From Loktanella sp. M215 (lineage in GTDB: Bacteria > Pseudomonadota > Alphaproteobacteria > Rhodobacterales > Rhodobacteraceae): 64,000 nt of DNA. Below the pieces are notes generated by a model that saw only the letters and a list, made by a program, of their open reading frames with translations, had not been told where the DNA came from and did not search any database. Below, in pieces: positions 8,163 to 16,604 of this stretch. A program made the position numbers and the translations under genes. The stretch covers positions 2,572,001 to 2,636,000 of the forward strand of contig NZ_WMEA01000001.1 of assembly GCF_021735925.1 (NCBI RefSeq), in the 5' to 3' direction. Numbering within the stretch: position 1 is the stretch's first letter; the number at the start of each line of letters is the position of its first letter.

Positions 8163-9146
8163 TCAGAGCGTCAGGATCGTCGATCCCGTCGTCTTGCGCG
8201 CTTCGAGGTCGCGGTGCGCCTGGGCGACCTTTTCCAGCGGATAGGTCTGACCGATGTTGATCTTGACGGCACCGCTTGCGACCTTGTCGAACAGATGCTG
8301 GGCCATCTCTTGGCAGACCTCGTGGTCCGCGATGTGGCTGAACAGGGTCGGGCGGGTGATCTGCAGCGACCCCTTCTTGCCCAGCATCCCCAGATCGACC
8401 GGCGGCACGACACCAGAGGCATTGCCGAAGCTGATCATCATGCCGACGGGCCGCAGACAGTCGAGCGAGCCTTCGAAGGTATCCTTGCCCACCGCATCCA
8501 TCACCACGTCGACGCCGCGCCCATTGGTCAGCTCGCGCACACGGCCGACGAAATCCTCGTCGGCGTAATTGATCATGTGGGTGGCGCCGTGATCCAGCGC
8601 CAGCTGGCACTTGGCATCGCTGCCAGCGGTGCCGATCAGAGTGATGCCTTCGCTTTTCGCCCACTGGCAGGCAATCAGGCCGACACCGCCGGCGGCGGCG
8701 TGCATCAGGACCGTGTCGCCGGCCTTCAGCGGCACCGTGCGGTGAAACAGGTATTCGACCGTCATGCCTTGCAGCATCATGGCCGCCCCTTCCTCGAAGC
8801 TAATGGCGTCGGGCAGGGGGCAGACCTGCGCCGCGGGCATCACGCGCGCCGCGCAGTAGGCGCCCGGCGGGTTGGAGGCATAGGCGGCGCGGTCGCCCAC
8901 CTTGAGGTGCGTGACACCTTCGCCCACGGCCTCGATCACGCCGGCGGCTTCCATGCCGATGCCGTGCGGCAGATCAAGCGGATAGACGCCGCTGCGGTGG
9001 TAGACGTCGATGTAGTTCAGGCCACAGGCCTTGTGCGCGATGCGGACCTCGCCGCGGCCCGGTTCGCCGACCGGACGATCCTCGATCTGGAACACGTCGG
9101 GGCCGCCGGTGTCGCGGATGATGACGGTGCGGGCTGTTTCGGTCAT
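8163..9146 (-). CDS. NADPH:quinone oxidoreductase, zinc-free MDR family
   Basis: The 327 residues match the Qor branch of medium-chain dehydrogenases, which reduce quinones or related electrophiles with NADPH in the cytoplasm. The GroES-like N-terminal domain contains ACGLNYIDVYHRSG, the family signature, and HGIGMEAAGVIEAVG. The Rossmann glycine motif is AAAGGVGLIACQWAK (about residues 150-164). Zinc ligands typical of alcohol dehydrogenases are absent. The gene stands alone, 103 bp from the neighbouring torD-like gene. Confidence 0.92.
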   Translation of the reverse strand: MTETARTVIIRDTGGPDVFQIEDRPVGEPGRGEVRIAHKACGLNYIDVYHRSGVYPLDLPHGIGMEAAGVIEAVGEGVTHLKVGDRAAYASNPPGAYCAARVMPAAQVCPLPDAISFEEGAAMMLQGMTVEYLFHRTVPLKAGDTVLMHAAAGGVGLIACQWAKSEGITLIGTAGSDAKCQLALDHGATHMINYADEDFVGRVRELTNGRGVDVVMDAVGKDTFEGSLDCLRPVGMMISFGNASGVVPPVDLGMLGKKGSLQITRPTLFSHIADHEVCQEMAQHLFDKVASGAVKINIGQTYPLEKVAQAHRDLEARKTTGSTILTL

Positions 9147-9249
9147 GTATGGGCCTTTCGGGCAGTCTTGCGTTGCGATGATGGTGGTCGTTTGTGCGTC
9201 AATGGCAAGGGGCCACAGGGATCGATCATGACGGACAGGGGGTAACGCG

Positions 9250-9852
9250 TCAGGACGTCAGCCGGAATGCCTCGCGCTCGATCTCCAGAAAGGCGAGGCC
9301 AAGCGCGCCGATGGCTGTATAGACGTCCGCCGCCTCGGCCTGCGTGAGGTCCGTCATAAAGCGGTCGGCCCAGGGGCCGATGTGCTTGTCGAAGAAGTCC
9401 TGCTGCACGTCGGCCCCGGCAGACTGGCCGAACCGACCAATGATCAACCCGGCCATCATTTCCAGCAGCGAGGCGATATTGTCCTCCGGATCGGAGGTCC
9501 GTTCGGACCGCGCGATCCCCAGCTTCGCCATGTCGCCGCGCAGCCGCGCCAGTGGCTTGTCGTTCAGGAAACCGGTCAGGTAGTAGCTGGCGTAGGGCAG
9601 CAGTTCGCCACGCCCGACACCGATGAACAGCGCATTGAATTCGCGGGTCACCGCCTGCGGCGTGGTGCCGCGGGCGGCCTGCGCCAGCTGTTCAATGGCT
9701 TGCCCCAGCCGCGAGGCATCCCCGGTCAGCCCGGCGGTGCGGTCCAGCAGGGCCTGATCGGGTGGCGCCGTCAGCAGAACGGCGAGATAGTCGTAAAGAT
9801 CGGCACGCAAGCGATCTTCGGCGTCGATCGCGGGGGCAGGGGCGGCAGTCAT
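9250..9852 (-). CDS. TorD/DmsD-family maturation chaperone (formate dehydrogenase type)
   Basis: This 200-residue all-helical protein belongs to the TorD family. Such chaperones bind the signal or apo-form of Tat-exported molybdoenzymes until the cofactor is loaded. The family stretch is visible at EFNALFIGVGRGELLPYASYYLTGFLNDKPLARLR. EDNIASLLEMMAGLI follows, then the C-terminal FLEIEREAF helix. Its ATG overlaps the stop of the DUF3306 gene upstream by 4 nt. The pairing with DUF3306 and the divergent polyferredoxin gene points to a formate dehydrogenase client, although no such enzyme is in the window. Confidence 0.88.
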   Translation of the reverse strand: MTAAPAPAIDAEDRLRADLYDYLAVLLTAPPDQALLDRTAGLTGDASRLGQAIEQLAQAARGTTPQAVTREFNALFIGVGRGELLPYASYYLTGFLNDKPLARLRGDMAKLGIARSERTSDPEDNIASLLEMMAGLIIGRFGQSAGADVQQDFFDKHIGPWADRFMTDLTQAEAADVYTAIGALGLAFLEIEREAFRLTS

Positions 9853-10433
9853 GTGCTGTCTCCGAATTGAAAGCGCATGCGGCGCGGGGGAAGGGGTGTG
9901 GAGTCCTCGGACGCAGGTGCTGCCACCTCGGGCAGGTCTGCGGCAGGCGGGCTGTCGGCCTCGGGTTCCGCCTGTGCCATCTCGATGGGTTCTGCAACCG
10001 CCTCTGCCACGGGCGTGGGGGCGGCTGGCGGTGTGGTGACCGGATCGGACAGCAATCCGCGCCCGACGCGGTAGGCGGTCTGGATCACACCTTGGCCGGC
10101 CGAGGCGGCGCGGTAATCCAGATCGTAGTCGTTCAGCCCGTCCACGCAGGCCAATATCGTGTCGGACCGCCACAGGCTGCGCAGGGCGCGGTTGCGCAGG
10201 TGCTGCGGCACGGCGCGCACCATGAAGGCCGCGAAATCATCCTCGCGTTGCAAGGTGTCGGGGTCCGGCAGGTCCAGCGCCGCCAGTGTTTCCGCGTCGG
10301 ACAGCGCCGGCAGGTCCGGATCGGTCGCGTCGACACTGGCGTCCGGTTCTGCTGCGACCGGTGCGGTCTGCGCATCGCGCTCGGCCTTCAGTCCGGCACG
10401 GCGGCGCGCGAAAAAGGACGGCTGGTCCGTCAT
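9849..10433 (-). CDS. DUF3306 protein, formate dehydrogenase-associated
   Basis: This 194-residue protein of unknown activity is regularly found in formate dehydrogenase loci. It begins MTDQPSFFARRRAGLK. The DUF3306 core is DDFAAFMVRAVPQHLRNRALRSLWRSDTILACVDGLNDYDLDY (about residues 65-108). An Ala/Pro/Glu-rich tail without predictable fold follows, ending in RRMRFQFGDST. The start at 10433 matches the family; longer upstream reading looks non-coding. It is the first gene of a two-gene operon with the torD-like gene and divergent from the polyferredoxin gene, 286 bp away. Confidence 0.85.
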   Translation of the reverse strand: MTDQPSFFARRRAGLKAERDAQTAPVAAEPDASVDATDPDLPALSDAETLAALDLPDPDTLQREDDFAAFMVRAVPQHLRNRALRSLWRSDTILACVDGLNDYDLDYRAASAGQGVIQTAYRVGRGLLSDPVTTPPAAPTPVAEAVAEPIEMAQAEPEADSPPAADLPEVAAPASEDSTPLPPRRMRFQFGDST

Positions 10434-10719
10434 GGGCGGCCCTGCCGACGGGATGTCTCGATGTCGCCACAACGCCGGGCGGGCTGGGGTGACACCGGAT
10501 GCAGGGATGGGAAAGGACGCAAGGGGAACCCTCCGATCAGGTCCGGGGCAGGGGATGGAACAGCGCACAACATGGCGCAAAGCGCCCGCGCCGCCAAGGG
10601 CAAACTCCGCCGCCCGACCGCAGGGTTCCCCCGCACCCGGTCCAGATCACGCAGGTTTGCGGTTTACCTCCGGCGCTTTTGGTGATGAACAGGGGCCTGC
10701 ACGCAGCGGAGCATCCCAA

Positions 10720-12669
10720 ATGTCAAAATCGGTCTTGATCTGCAACTGCCTTGGCAGCCAGCGCGTCGATGGCCCGGCCTTGACGGCTGCGACGGGACTG
10801 GCCTGTTCGCGTGCCTTCGACAGCCTGTGTGACCGGCAAAGCGATGCGGCCTCTGCCGCCATGGCGCAAGGCGATGTCGTCATCGCCTGCGCGCAGGAAG
10901 CACCGCATTTCACAGCCCTCGCGGCCGAGATCGGGGCCGAGGTGCCGGCGTTTGTCGACATCCGTGACCGCGCCGGCTGGACCGACGACGCGGACGCTGC
11001 GCCAAAGCAGGCTGCCTTGTTGGCCGAGGCGATGCTGCCGGTGCCGCCGGTGCGGTCGCTTGACGTGACCTCTGCCGGGACCTGCCTGATTCTGGGTCGC
11101 AACGCGGTGGCTGTCGATGCGGCAGTGGCACTGTCCGACATCCTTGGCGTCACGCTGCTGATGCCCACCGGATGGGAGGTCGAGCGCCATCCCGGCTTTG
11201 ACACGGTGACCGGCACGCTGTTGCAGGCCACCGGATCGCTGGGCCAATTCCAGACGCGGATGGACGCCCTGCGCCAGCAAGTTCCCGGTGGCCGGGGCGA
11301 TGTCGCGATGACCGCGCCGCAGGATGGGGCCGCGTCCGAGTGCGACCTGATCCTCGATCTGCGCGGCGCGGGTCCGCTGTTTGCCGCCGATGCCAAGCGT
11401 GACGGCTATCTGCGCGCCGATCCCGACAGCCAGCCTGCCGTGGCCGCCGCCGTGCTGGCCGCTAGCCAGATGATCGGCACATTCGAAAAACCGCTTTACG
11501 TGCGCCTTGAGCAGTCTCTTTGCGCGCATTCACGGGCAGAGCAGGTGGCCTGCACCAATTGCCTCGACCTGTGCCCGACCGGCGCCATCAGCCCCGACGG
11601 CGATCACGTCACCGTCGATCCGTTGATCTGCGCAGGTTGCGGTGCCTGTTCGGCCGTCTGCCCGTCGGGCGCCATCAGCTTCGATGCGCCCCCGGTCGAG
11701 GCGGTATTCACCCGCCTGACCACGCTCGCCGCGACCTACCGCAAGGCCGGCGGCACCGCACCGCGCCTGCTGGTCCATGACGCCGATCACGGTGCAGAGA
11801 TGATCCGCCTCGCCGCCCGCTTCGGTCGCGGCCTGCCGGCGGACGTGATCCCGCTGGAAGTCGCGGCGCTGGCGGCCTTCGGTCACGCCGAGGCGGTTGC
11901 CGCCCTGGGCACGGGCTTTGCCGATGTGGCCGTGCTGTTGTCGCCCCGGACGGAAACCGAGGCCCCGGTGCGCGAGGCGGCCTTGGCCAACGCCATCGCC
12001 GGACGCGAGGCGATGGTGCTGCTGGACATGACCGACCCCGACGCGCTGTCGGATCATCTGTATGACACGACTGCCGGGCCGGTGGTGAAGACGCCGACGC
12101 TGCAGATCGGCACCCGCCGCCAGATCACGCGCCTTGCCGCGCGGACCCTGCAGCCGCAGGCCGCGGTCATTGATCTGCCCACCGACGCCCCCTACGGCGC
12201 CGTCCACGTCGACACCGACGCCTGCACGCTCTGCCTCGCCTGCGTGTCACTCTGCCCCTCCGGCGCGCTGGGCGACAACCCCGACCTGCCACAGCTGCGA
12301 TTTCAGGAGGATGCCTGCCTGCAATGCGGCCTCTGCGCCAACATCTGCCCCGAGGACGCGATCACGCTGGAACCGCGCCTGAACCTGACGCCGGATGCCT
12401 TCCGCCAGAAAGTGATGCACGAGGAAGAACCCTTTGCCTGCGTGTCCTGTGGCGAGCTCTTCGGCGTAAAGTCCACGATCGAAAACATCACCGCCAAGCT
12501 GACCGGACACGCCATGTTCAGCAATCCGGCCGCCCTGCGGATGATCCAGATGTGCGACGACTGCCGGGTTGCCGCGCAGTACCATTCTGACGACAACCCC
12601 TTTGGCGGTGCGCCGCGGCCTCGGCCGCGCACCAGCGCCGACTACCCGGCGAAACGCCGCGACAACTAA
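10720..12669 (+). CDS. Large 4Fe-4S polyferredoxin of the formate dehydrogenase accessory locus
   Basis: From MSKSVLICNCLGSQ, with GGAG 8 nt upstream, the protein has 649 residues. Four ferredoxin-like Cys clusters are visible: ACTNCLDLCPTGAI (about 276-289), CAGCGACSAVCP (about 304-315), CTLCLACVSLCP (about 502-513) and CLQCGLCANICP (about 533-544). They form two pairs separated by about 190 residues. Near the C-terminus are CVSCGELF and CDDC, two CxxC pairs that could hold a further metal. The first 270 residues carry no known cofactor motif. Probably an electron carrier or Fe-S donor for formate dehydrogenase; its partner is not in view. It heads a five-gene operon. Confidence 0.9.
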   Translation: MSKSVLICNCLGSQRVDGPALTAATGLACSRAFDSLCDRQSDAASAAMAQGDVVIACAQEAPHFTALAAEIGAEVPAFVDIRDRAGWTDDADAAPKQAALLAEAMLPVPPVRSLDVTSAGTCLILGRNAVAVDAAVALSDILGVTLLMPTGWEVERHPGFDTVTGTLLQATGSLGQFQTRMDALRQQVPGGRGDVAMTAPQDGAASECDLILDLRGAGPLFAADAKRDGYLRADPDSQPAVAAAVLAASQMIGTFEKPLYVRLEQSLCAHSRAEQVACTNCLDLCPTGAISPDGDHVTVDPLICAGCGACSAVCPSGAISFDAPPVEAVFTRLTTLAATYRKAGGTAPRLLVHDADHGAEMIRLAARFGRGLPADVIPLEVAALAAFGHAEAVAALGTGFADVAVLLSPRTETEAPVREAALANAIAGREAMVLLDMTDPDALSDHLYDTTAGPVVKTPTLQIGTRRQITRLAARTLQPQAAVIDLPTDAPYGAVHVDTDACTLCLACVSLCPSGALGDNPDLPQLRFQEDACLQCGLCANICPEDAITLEPRLNLTPDAFRQKVMHEEEPFACVSCGELFGVKSTIENITAKLTGHAMFSNPAALRMIQMCDDCRVAAQYHSDDNPFGGAPRPRPRTSADYPAKRRDN

Positions 12670-12679
12670 GGAGAGTTCC

Positions 12680-12895
12680 ATGACCGACGACACCTTCAAC
12701 ATGTCCATGCGCAAGTTCCTCAAGCAGGTCGGCGTGACCAGCCAGCAGGCGATCGAGGCCGCGATGCGCGAAAAAGGCGATACCGCAGGCCAGAGCTTCG
12801 AGGCGCGCGTGGTGCTGACCGTCGACGGGTTGGACCTTGAACACGTCGTGACGGGCCGGATCGACGGCATGGACGCAGGCGACCAACCAGCATGA
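12680..12895 (+). CDS. DUF6494 family small protein
   Basis: A 71-residue cytoplasmic protein starting MTDDTFNMSMRKFLKQVGVTS, a pattern I associate with DUF6494 proteins of alpha- and betaproteobacterial formate dehydrogenase loci. A GGAGAG ribosome site lies directly upstream. An in-frame ATG 111 nt earlier would run into the previous gene and was rejected. The gene begins 11 nt after the polyferredoxin stop and overlaps the Mrp gene by 4 nt. No catalytic motif is visible. Function unknown; the tight spacing suggests stoichiometric expression with its neighbours. Confidence 0.8.
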   Translation: MTDDTFNMSMRKFLKQVGVTSQQAIEAAMREKGDTAGQSFEARVVLTVDGLDLEHVVTGRIDGMDAGDQPA

Positions 12896-13956
12896 GCGTG
12901 ACACGCGACGCCGTTCTGGCCGTCCTGAACGGGATCACCGATCCGGTCACGAACGGTCCGCTGCCCGCCTCCGGTGCAGTCAAGGCGCTGACGGTTGACG
13001 GCGGCACGGTGCGTTTCGTGCTGGAAATCGCGCCCAGCCGCGCCGCCGATTTCGCACCCGTGCAGGCCGAGGCGGAACGTCTGGTCGGCGCGCTGGATGG
13101 CGTCACCAAGGTCACGGTCGTCATGACTGCCCACACCTCGCCCGCAGCACCGCCCGACCTGAAGCCGCAGCGGGCGGCCCCCACAGGTCCGCAGCCGATC
13201 CCGGGCATCGCCCGGATCATCGCCGTCGCCTCCGGCAAGGGCGGTGTGGGCAAATCGACGGTGGCCTCCAACCTCGCCTGCGCGCTTGCAGCGGCCGGGC
13301 GCCGGGTCGGTCTGCTGGATGCGGACGTCTACGGCCCCAGCCAGCCGCGGATGCTCGGCGTGTCTGGTCGCCCCGCCAGCCCCGACGGCAAGACGATCCT
13401 GCCGCTGCGCAACTTCGGCGTCACGATGATGTCGATCGGCCTGATGACGAACGAGGATCAGGCCGTCGTCTGGCGCGGTCCGATGCTGATGGGCGCGCTG
13501 CAGCAGATGATGAATCAGGTGCAATGGGGGACGCTCGACGTGCTGATCGTCGACCTGCCGCCCGGCACCGGCGACGTGCAGATGACGCTGGCGCAGAAGG
13601 CGCGCGTCGATGGTGCGATCATCGTGTCGACCCCGCAGGACGTGGCGCTGCTGGATGCCCGCAAGGGGATCGACATGTTTCAGCAGTTGCACGTCCCCAT
13701 CCTTGGCATGATCGAAAACATGAGCACGCACATCTGTTCCAACTGCGGTCACGAGGAACACGTCTTCGGCCACGGCGGCGTGGCGCGCGAGGCCGAGAAG
13801 CTGGGCGTGCCTCTGCTGGCAGAGATCCCGCTGCACCTGTCGATCAGGCTCGCGGCCGACGGCGGCGCACCGATCGTCGTGACCGATCCCGACAGCCCCC
13901 AGGCCGCCGGTTTCCGCGCCGTTGCCCGCCACCTGATCGACGCTGACCTTGCATGA
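12892..13956 (+). CDS. Mrp/NBP35-type P-loop ATPase, Fe-S cluster carrier
   Basis: This 354-residue protein is of the Mrp/ApbC family, which assembles or transfers 4Fe-4S clusters using ATP. It carries an N-terminal MIP18-like domain (about residues 1-85). The deviant Walker A is ASGKGGVGKSTVASN (about 112-126), with LLDADVYGPSQPRMLG following. DLPPGTGDVQMTL contains the Walker B-like region. CSNCGHEEHVFG (about 280-291) carries the CxxC that binds the bridging cluster. In this operon it could load the polyferredoxin. Whether it is also the cell's housekeeping Mrp cannot be decided here. Confidence 0.93.
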   Translation: MSVTRDAVLAVLNGITDPVTNGPLPASGAVKALTVDGGTVRFVLEIAPSRAADFAPVQAEAERLVGALDGVTKVTVVMTAHTSPAAPPDLKPQRAAPTGPQPIPGIARIIAVASGKGGVGKSTVASNLACALAAAGRRVGLLDADVYGPSQPRMLGVSGRPASPDGKTILPLRNFGVTMMSIGLMTNEDQAVVWRGPMLMGALQQMMNQVQWGTLDVLIVDLPPGTGDVQMTLAQKARVDGAIIVSTPQDVALLDARKGIDMFQQLHVPILGMIENMSTHICSNCGHEEHVFGHGGVAREAEKLGVPLLAEIPLHLSIRLAADGGAPIVVTDPDSPQAAGFRAVARHLIDADLA

Positions 13957-14657
13957 CCGACGACGTCGTCCCGCCGCTGTTCACGGACTACACCAGCGCC
14001 GGCGCCGATCCCTGGCCGCTGGCCTGCACCGCAGCCGCTGACGGGACCGAGGCCGGTCTGGTCATCCATGATCTGGCCGACGACCGGCTGCGTGTGGCCG
14101 TCGTCTTTGCGCCTGACCTGCCGTTGCGGCAAAGCGTGGCGATGCTGCCCCTCTGCGGTGTGGCCTTTCAGACCGCCCTCGGCATCCTCGGCCCGCCTGC
14201 GCTGGTGCCGCAGCTGGGCTGCGATGGTGCGATTGTCGTAAACGGCGGCCGGTGTGGCGCGCTGTCGATCGCAGCGGGAACCGCCGATCCCGCTGCGGTA
14301 CCGGACTGGCTGGTCATCGGCCTGACGCTCGATCTGGCCAACGCCGGACCTGACGGCGGTCACACGCCCGAGACGACGACCCTGCACGCCGAAGGCTGTA
14401 TTGACGTCTCACCCGCCGAGCTGCTGGCGGGGTGGTTGCGGCAGATCCTGCTCTCCCTCGACACTTGGCACCACGACGGGCTGGCGGACCTGCATACCCG
14501 CTGGACCGCCATGGCGCGCGATCTGAACGGGATCTGCACGGCGGCCGGGCAGACGGGTACGCTGATCGGTGCCGATGCGGACCTGAACCCGCTGTTGAAA
14601 ACCGATTCAGGGACACAGATGATACCCCTTACACAGCTTTTAAGAGAATCCGCATGA
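13953..14657 (+). CDS. Biotin/lipoate ligase-like protein with DUF4444 domain
   Basis: The 234 residues resemble the biotin/lipoate A/B ligase fold (BPL_LplA_LipB_2) followed by a DUF4444 tail. The N-terminal part has VVFAPDLPLRQ and LGCDGAIVVNGGRCGALSIA, a degenerate version of the biotin ligase core. The classical GRGRxGRxW nucleotide-binding loop is absent, so true ligase activity is doubtful. The C-terminal portion (about 150-234) contains WTAMARDLNGI and KTDSGTQMIPL. It overlaps Mrp upstream and the DUF6505 gene downstream by ATGA. It recurs in such loci and may act as an accessory adaptor. Confidence 0.78.
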   Translation: MTDDVVPPLFTDYTSAGADPWPLACTAAADGTEAGLVIHDLADDRLRVAVVFAPDLPLRQSVAMLPLCGVAFQTALGILGPPALVPQLGCDGAIVVNGGRCGALSIAAGTADPAAVPDWLVIGLTLDLANAGPDGGHTPETTTLHAEGCIDVSPAELLAGWLRQILLSLDTWHHDGLADLHTRWTAMARDLNGICTAAGQTGTLIGADADLNPLLKTDSGTQMIPLTQLLRESA

Positions 14658-15169
14658 ACCTCGCCCGCGCGATCCACTTCGATGACAGCGACACCCGTGT
14701 GTTCCACAGTCCCGCACGGACGGGTGAGTGGTGTATTTCGGGCGGGTTCGAATTCTCGAACTGGTCGCAGGGCGATCTGGTCGGCAAGGCGCGTCAGGCC
14801 TTCACCAACGGCTGGATGGGGGCTGAAACCTTTGGTCGCACTAGTTTTGTCGCTGTGACGCCGATCACGCAGGCCGAGCTGGACAGCCTCGCTGATGCTT
14901 TGGCCGCGCATTTCGTGACGATCTACGGCGCGCCCGATGTGGCGACCGCCCGGCCCACCGCGCTGGAAGAGTTGCACCAGATGGCGGATCTGTGCGCCGG
15001 ACACGACATCAATACGCTTCTGACGGTGACCCGCGACCTGACCGAGAACGGCGTGCGCGAAAGTTTTCGCGCCGTGCCGCCGCAGGCCGCCGCGCTGGAT
15101 CAATTCGCGATCCACGTGACCGACGACACACCTCATGACCATGACCATGACCACGACCACCACCACTAG
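14654..15169 (+). CDS. DUF6505 protein with His-rich tail
   Basis: This 171-residue protein starts MNLARAIHFDDSDTRVFHSP, whose ATG overlaps the preceding stop. The longer in-frame reading lies inside the upstream gene and is not credible. The body has no recognised catalytic motif. The last residues are DDTPHDHDHDHDHHH, a metal-binding-like tail (nickel, zinc or similar) typical of metallochaperones or metal storage ends. It is the last gene of the polyferredoxin operon; an inverted copy of the intergenic repeat follows 12 nt after the stop. Confidence 0.8.
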   Translation: MNLARAIHFDDSDTRVFHSPARTGEWCISGGFEFSNWSQGDLVGKARQAFTNGWMGAETFGRTSFVAVTPITQAELDSLADALAAHFVTIYGAPDVATARPTALEELHQMADLCAGHDINTLLTVTRDLTENGVRESFRAVPPQAAALDQFAIHVTDDTPHDHDHDHDHHH

Positions 15170-15180
15170 CCGCCTGTCCG

Positions 15181-15262
15181 CTTCTTCTGGTCAAAAATAC
15201 TTCGGGGGGAGTCCGCAGGACGGGGGGCTGGCCCCCCGGCCGATTATTCACCGAAAAATCGG
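15181..15262 (-). repeat. Intergenic repeat element, copy B (inverted)
   Basis: The reverse complement matches copy A (1383-1470) over its whole length. It has the CCGATTTTTCGG/AATCGG stem, GGGGGGCCAGCCCCCC, TCCTGCGGACTCCCCCC, GAAGTATTT and GACCAGAAGAAG. Differences are confined to the loop and spacer bases. Confidence 0.8.
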
Positions 15263-15359
15263 CGCGGCGGCCTCGGATGCGCGTCGATTGCAAAGTCTGG
15301 CGGCCAAGGCTGGCCCTTTGACGATGTGATCCTGCCATCCGTTCACTGGGAAAGACGCC

Positions 15360-15788
15360 TCAATCCGACGTAAGCGGTATATCAAAGCCGGGCGGCGCGA
15401 GAGTGAAACCGGCAAAGTCGAACCCGGGCGATACGGTGCAACTGACCAGTGACCAGTCCCCCGTGCTTTGCGCCGATTGCCAATGGTGTGCGGGCACGAT
15501 GGCCTGTGCCGTCTGACCGTTGAGCACATCCGGTCCCAAGACCGTTGCCGTGGCGGGTCCGGCCGCATCTGCGGCCCGCCGCAAGGTCAGTGGCGCGCCG
15601 GTGTGATGAAACCAGATTTCGGTCGCATCGACCCGGTGCCAGTGGCTGACCTCACCGGCCAGCAGCAGAAACAGAATGGCCGTACCGGTCGGGCGGCCCG
15701 GATTGTCTGCGATCCATGTCTGGCGATACCAGCCGCCTTCCGGGTGGGGCGACAGGTCCAGGTGTGCAATCAGATCGGCGGCCTTCAT
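15360..15788 (-). CDS. Cupin protein, DUF985 family
   Basis: This 142-residue protein has the DUF985 cupin pattern: DLSPHPEGGWYRQTW at the start, AILFLLLAGEVSHWHRVDATEIWFHH in the middle, and VPAHHWQSAQS near the end. The His and Glu residues in HWHRVDATEIW are placed as metal ligands of a cupin barrel. No enzyme activity is agreed for the family. Convergent with DUF6505 across the repeat element, and divergent from the PRC-barrel protein gene. Confidence 0.88.
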   Translation of the reverse strand: MKAADLIAHLDLSPHPEGGWYRQTWIADNPGRPTGTAILFLLLAGEVSHWHRVDATEIWFHHTGAPLTLRRAADAAGPATATVLGPDVLNGQTAQAIVPAHHWQSAQSTGDWSLVSCTVSPGFDFAGFTLAPPGFDIPLTSD

Positions 15789-15934
15789 CGGCGGGTTCCC
15801 TCCTGCGGCATAACAATGTCGTAATTTCCGCTTTCCTTGCAGCAGAACAGAAAAGCCGTGATCGGGACAAGACGCGATGCAACCAAGCCTGATCTTTGCC
15901 GTTGTGATGCCAGATGAAACGACTGGAGAAGATG

Positions 15935-16579
15935 ATGAATATCCTCAAGACAAGCACCGCAGCAGTGGCCCTGACCCTCGCAGGGTCGATGGTCTTTGCC
16001 GAAAGCCACATGAATGCGGACGGTACGGCGACCAACGCTGAACAGGCCGAACAGTCCATGGAAAATGCGGCTGATTCCGCTGGCAACGCTGTCGAGAATG
16101 CCGCCGATGCAACCGGCAACGCTGTCGAAAACGCCGCTGATGCGACGGGCAATGCTGTCGAGAATGCTGCAGATGCAACGGCAGACGCAGCGGACAGTGT
16201 GGACGACATGCAGAACTTCGATCTGACGACGTCGGAAAACCTGATCCGCACCCGTGACATCACAGGTGGTCAGGTCTGGCGCATGGATGCCGCAGAAGAC
16301 AACAGCATGTGGACCAACAACGAGACCTATCAGGGCACCGGCGAAGGCTGGGAGCGCATCGGCTCGATCGAGGACATCGTGCTGTCCAAGACCGGCCAGA
16401 TGGTTGCAATCGTCGGTGAAGTCGGTGGCTTCCTCGGTCTGGGCGACAAGATGGTTATGATGCCCGTCGAGAACGTGCGCCTGACAGCGCTGGACGATGG
16501 CACCTACGCCTATGTCACGCAGATGACCCAAGCGGACATCGAAGCGGCACAGGACGTTGACGAAGGCTTCTGGGAGTAA
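15935..16579 (+). CDS. Exported PRC-barrel protein with 11-residue repeats
   Basis: From MNILKTSTAAVALTLAG, a clear Sec signal peptide ending near FAESH, the protein has 214 residues. GGAG lies 6 nt before this ATG; two upstream in-frame ATGs are worse placed. After the signal comes an Asn/Ala-rich helical region with three tandem GNAVENAADAT units (about residues 50-82), preceded by a partial copy. The C-terminal half contains a PRC-barrel-like domain (about 110-205: LIRTRDITGG...VGEVGGFLGLGDKMVMMPVENV). Likely periplasmic; PRC barrels usually bind proteins or the envelope. Function unknown. Confidence 0.85.
   Translation: MNILKTSTAAVALTLAGSMVFAESHMNADGTATNAEQAEQSMENAADSAGNAVENAADATGNAVENAADATGNAVENAADATADAADSVDDMQNFDLTTSENLIRTRDITGGQVWRMDAAEDNSMWTNNETYQGTGEGWERIGSIEDIVLSKTGQMVAIVGEVGGFLGLGDKMVMMPVENVRLTALDDGTYAYVTQMTQADIEAAQDVDEGFWE
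16082..16180 (+). repeat. Three tandem 33-bp units within the PRC-barrel protein gene
   Basis: Each unit encodes GNAVENAADAT. Units at 16082-16114, 16115-16147 and 16148-16180 differ mainly at third codon positions, so the protein repeat is kept while the DNA has drifted. Confidence 0.85.
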
Positions 16580-16604
16580 TCTCCCGCCCTGATCGGACGA
16601 CCGG

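Noticed and set aside
12247..13932. 561-codon minus-strand open frame over the polyferredoxin and Mrp genes
   Set aside because: Mrp and ferredoxin motifs are on the plus strand; no motif in the antisense reading.
16082..16180. CRISPR-like direct repeats
   Set aside because: The three units are contiguous without spacers and encode an 11-residue protein repeat.
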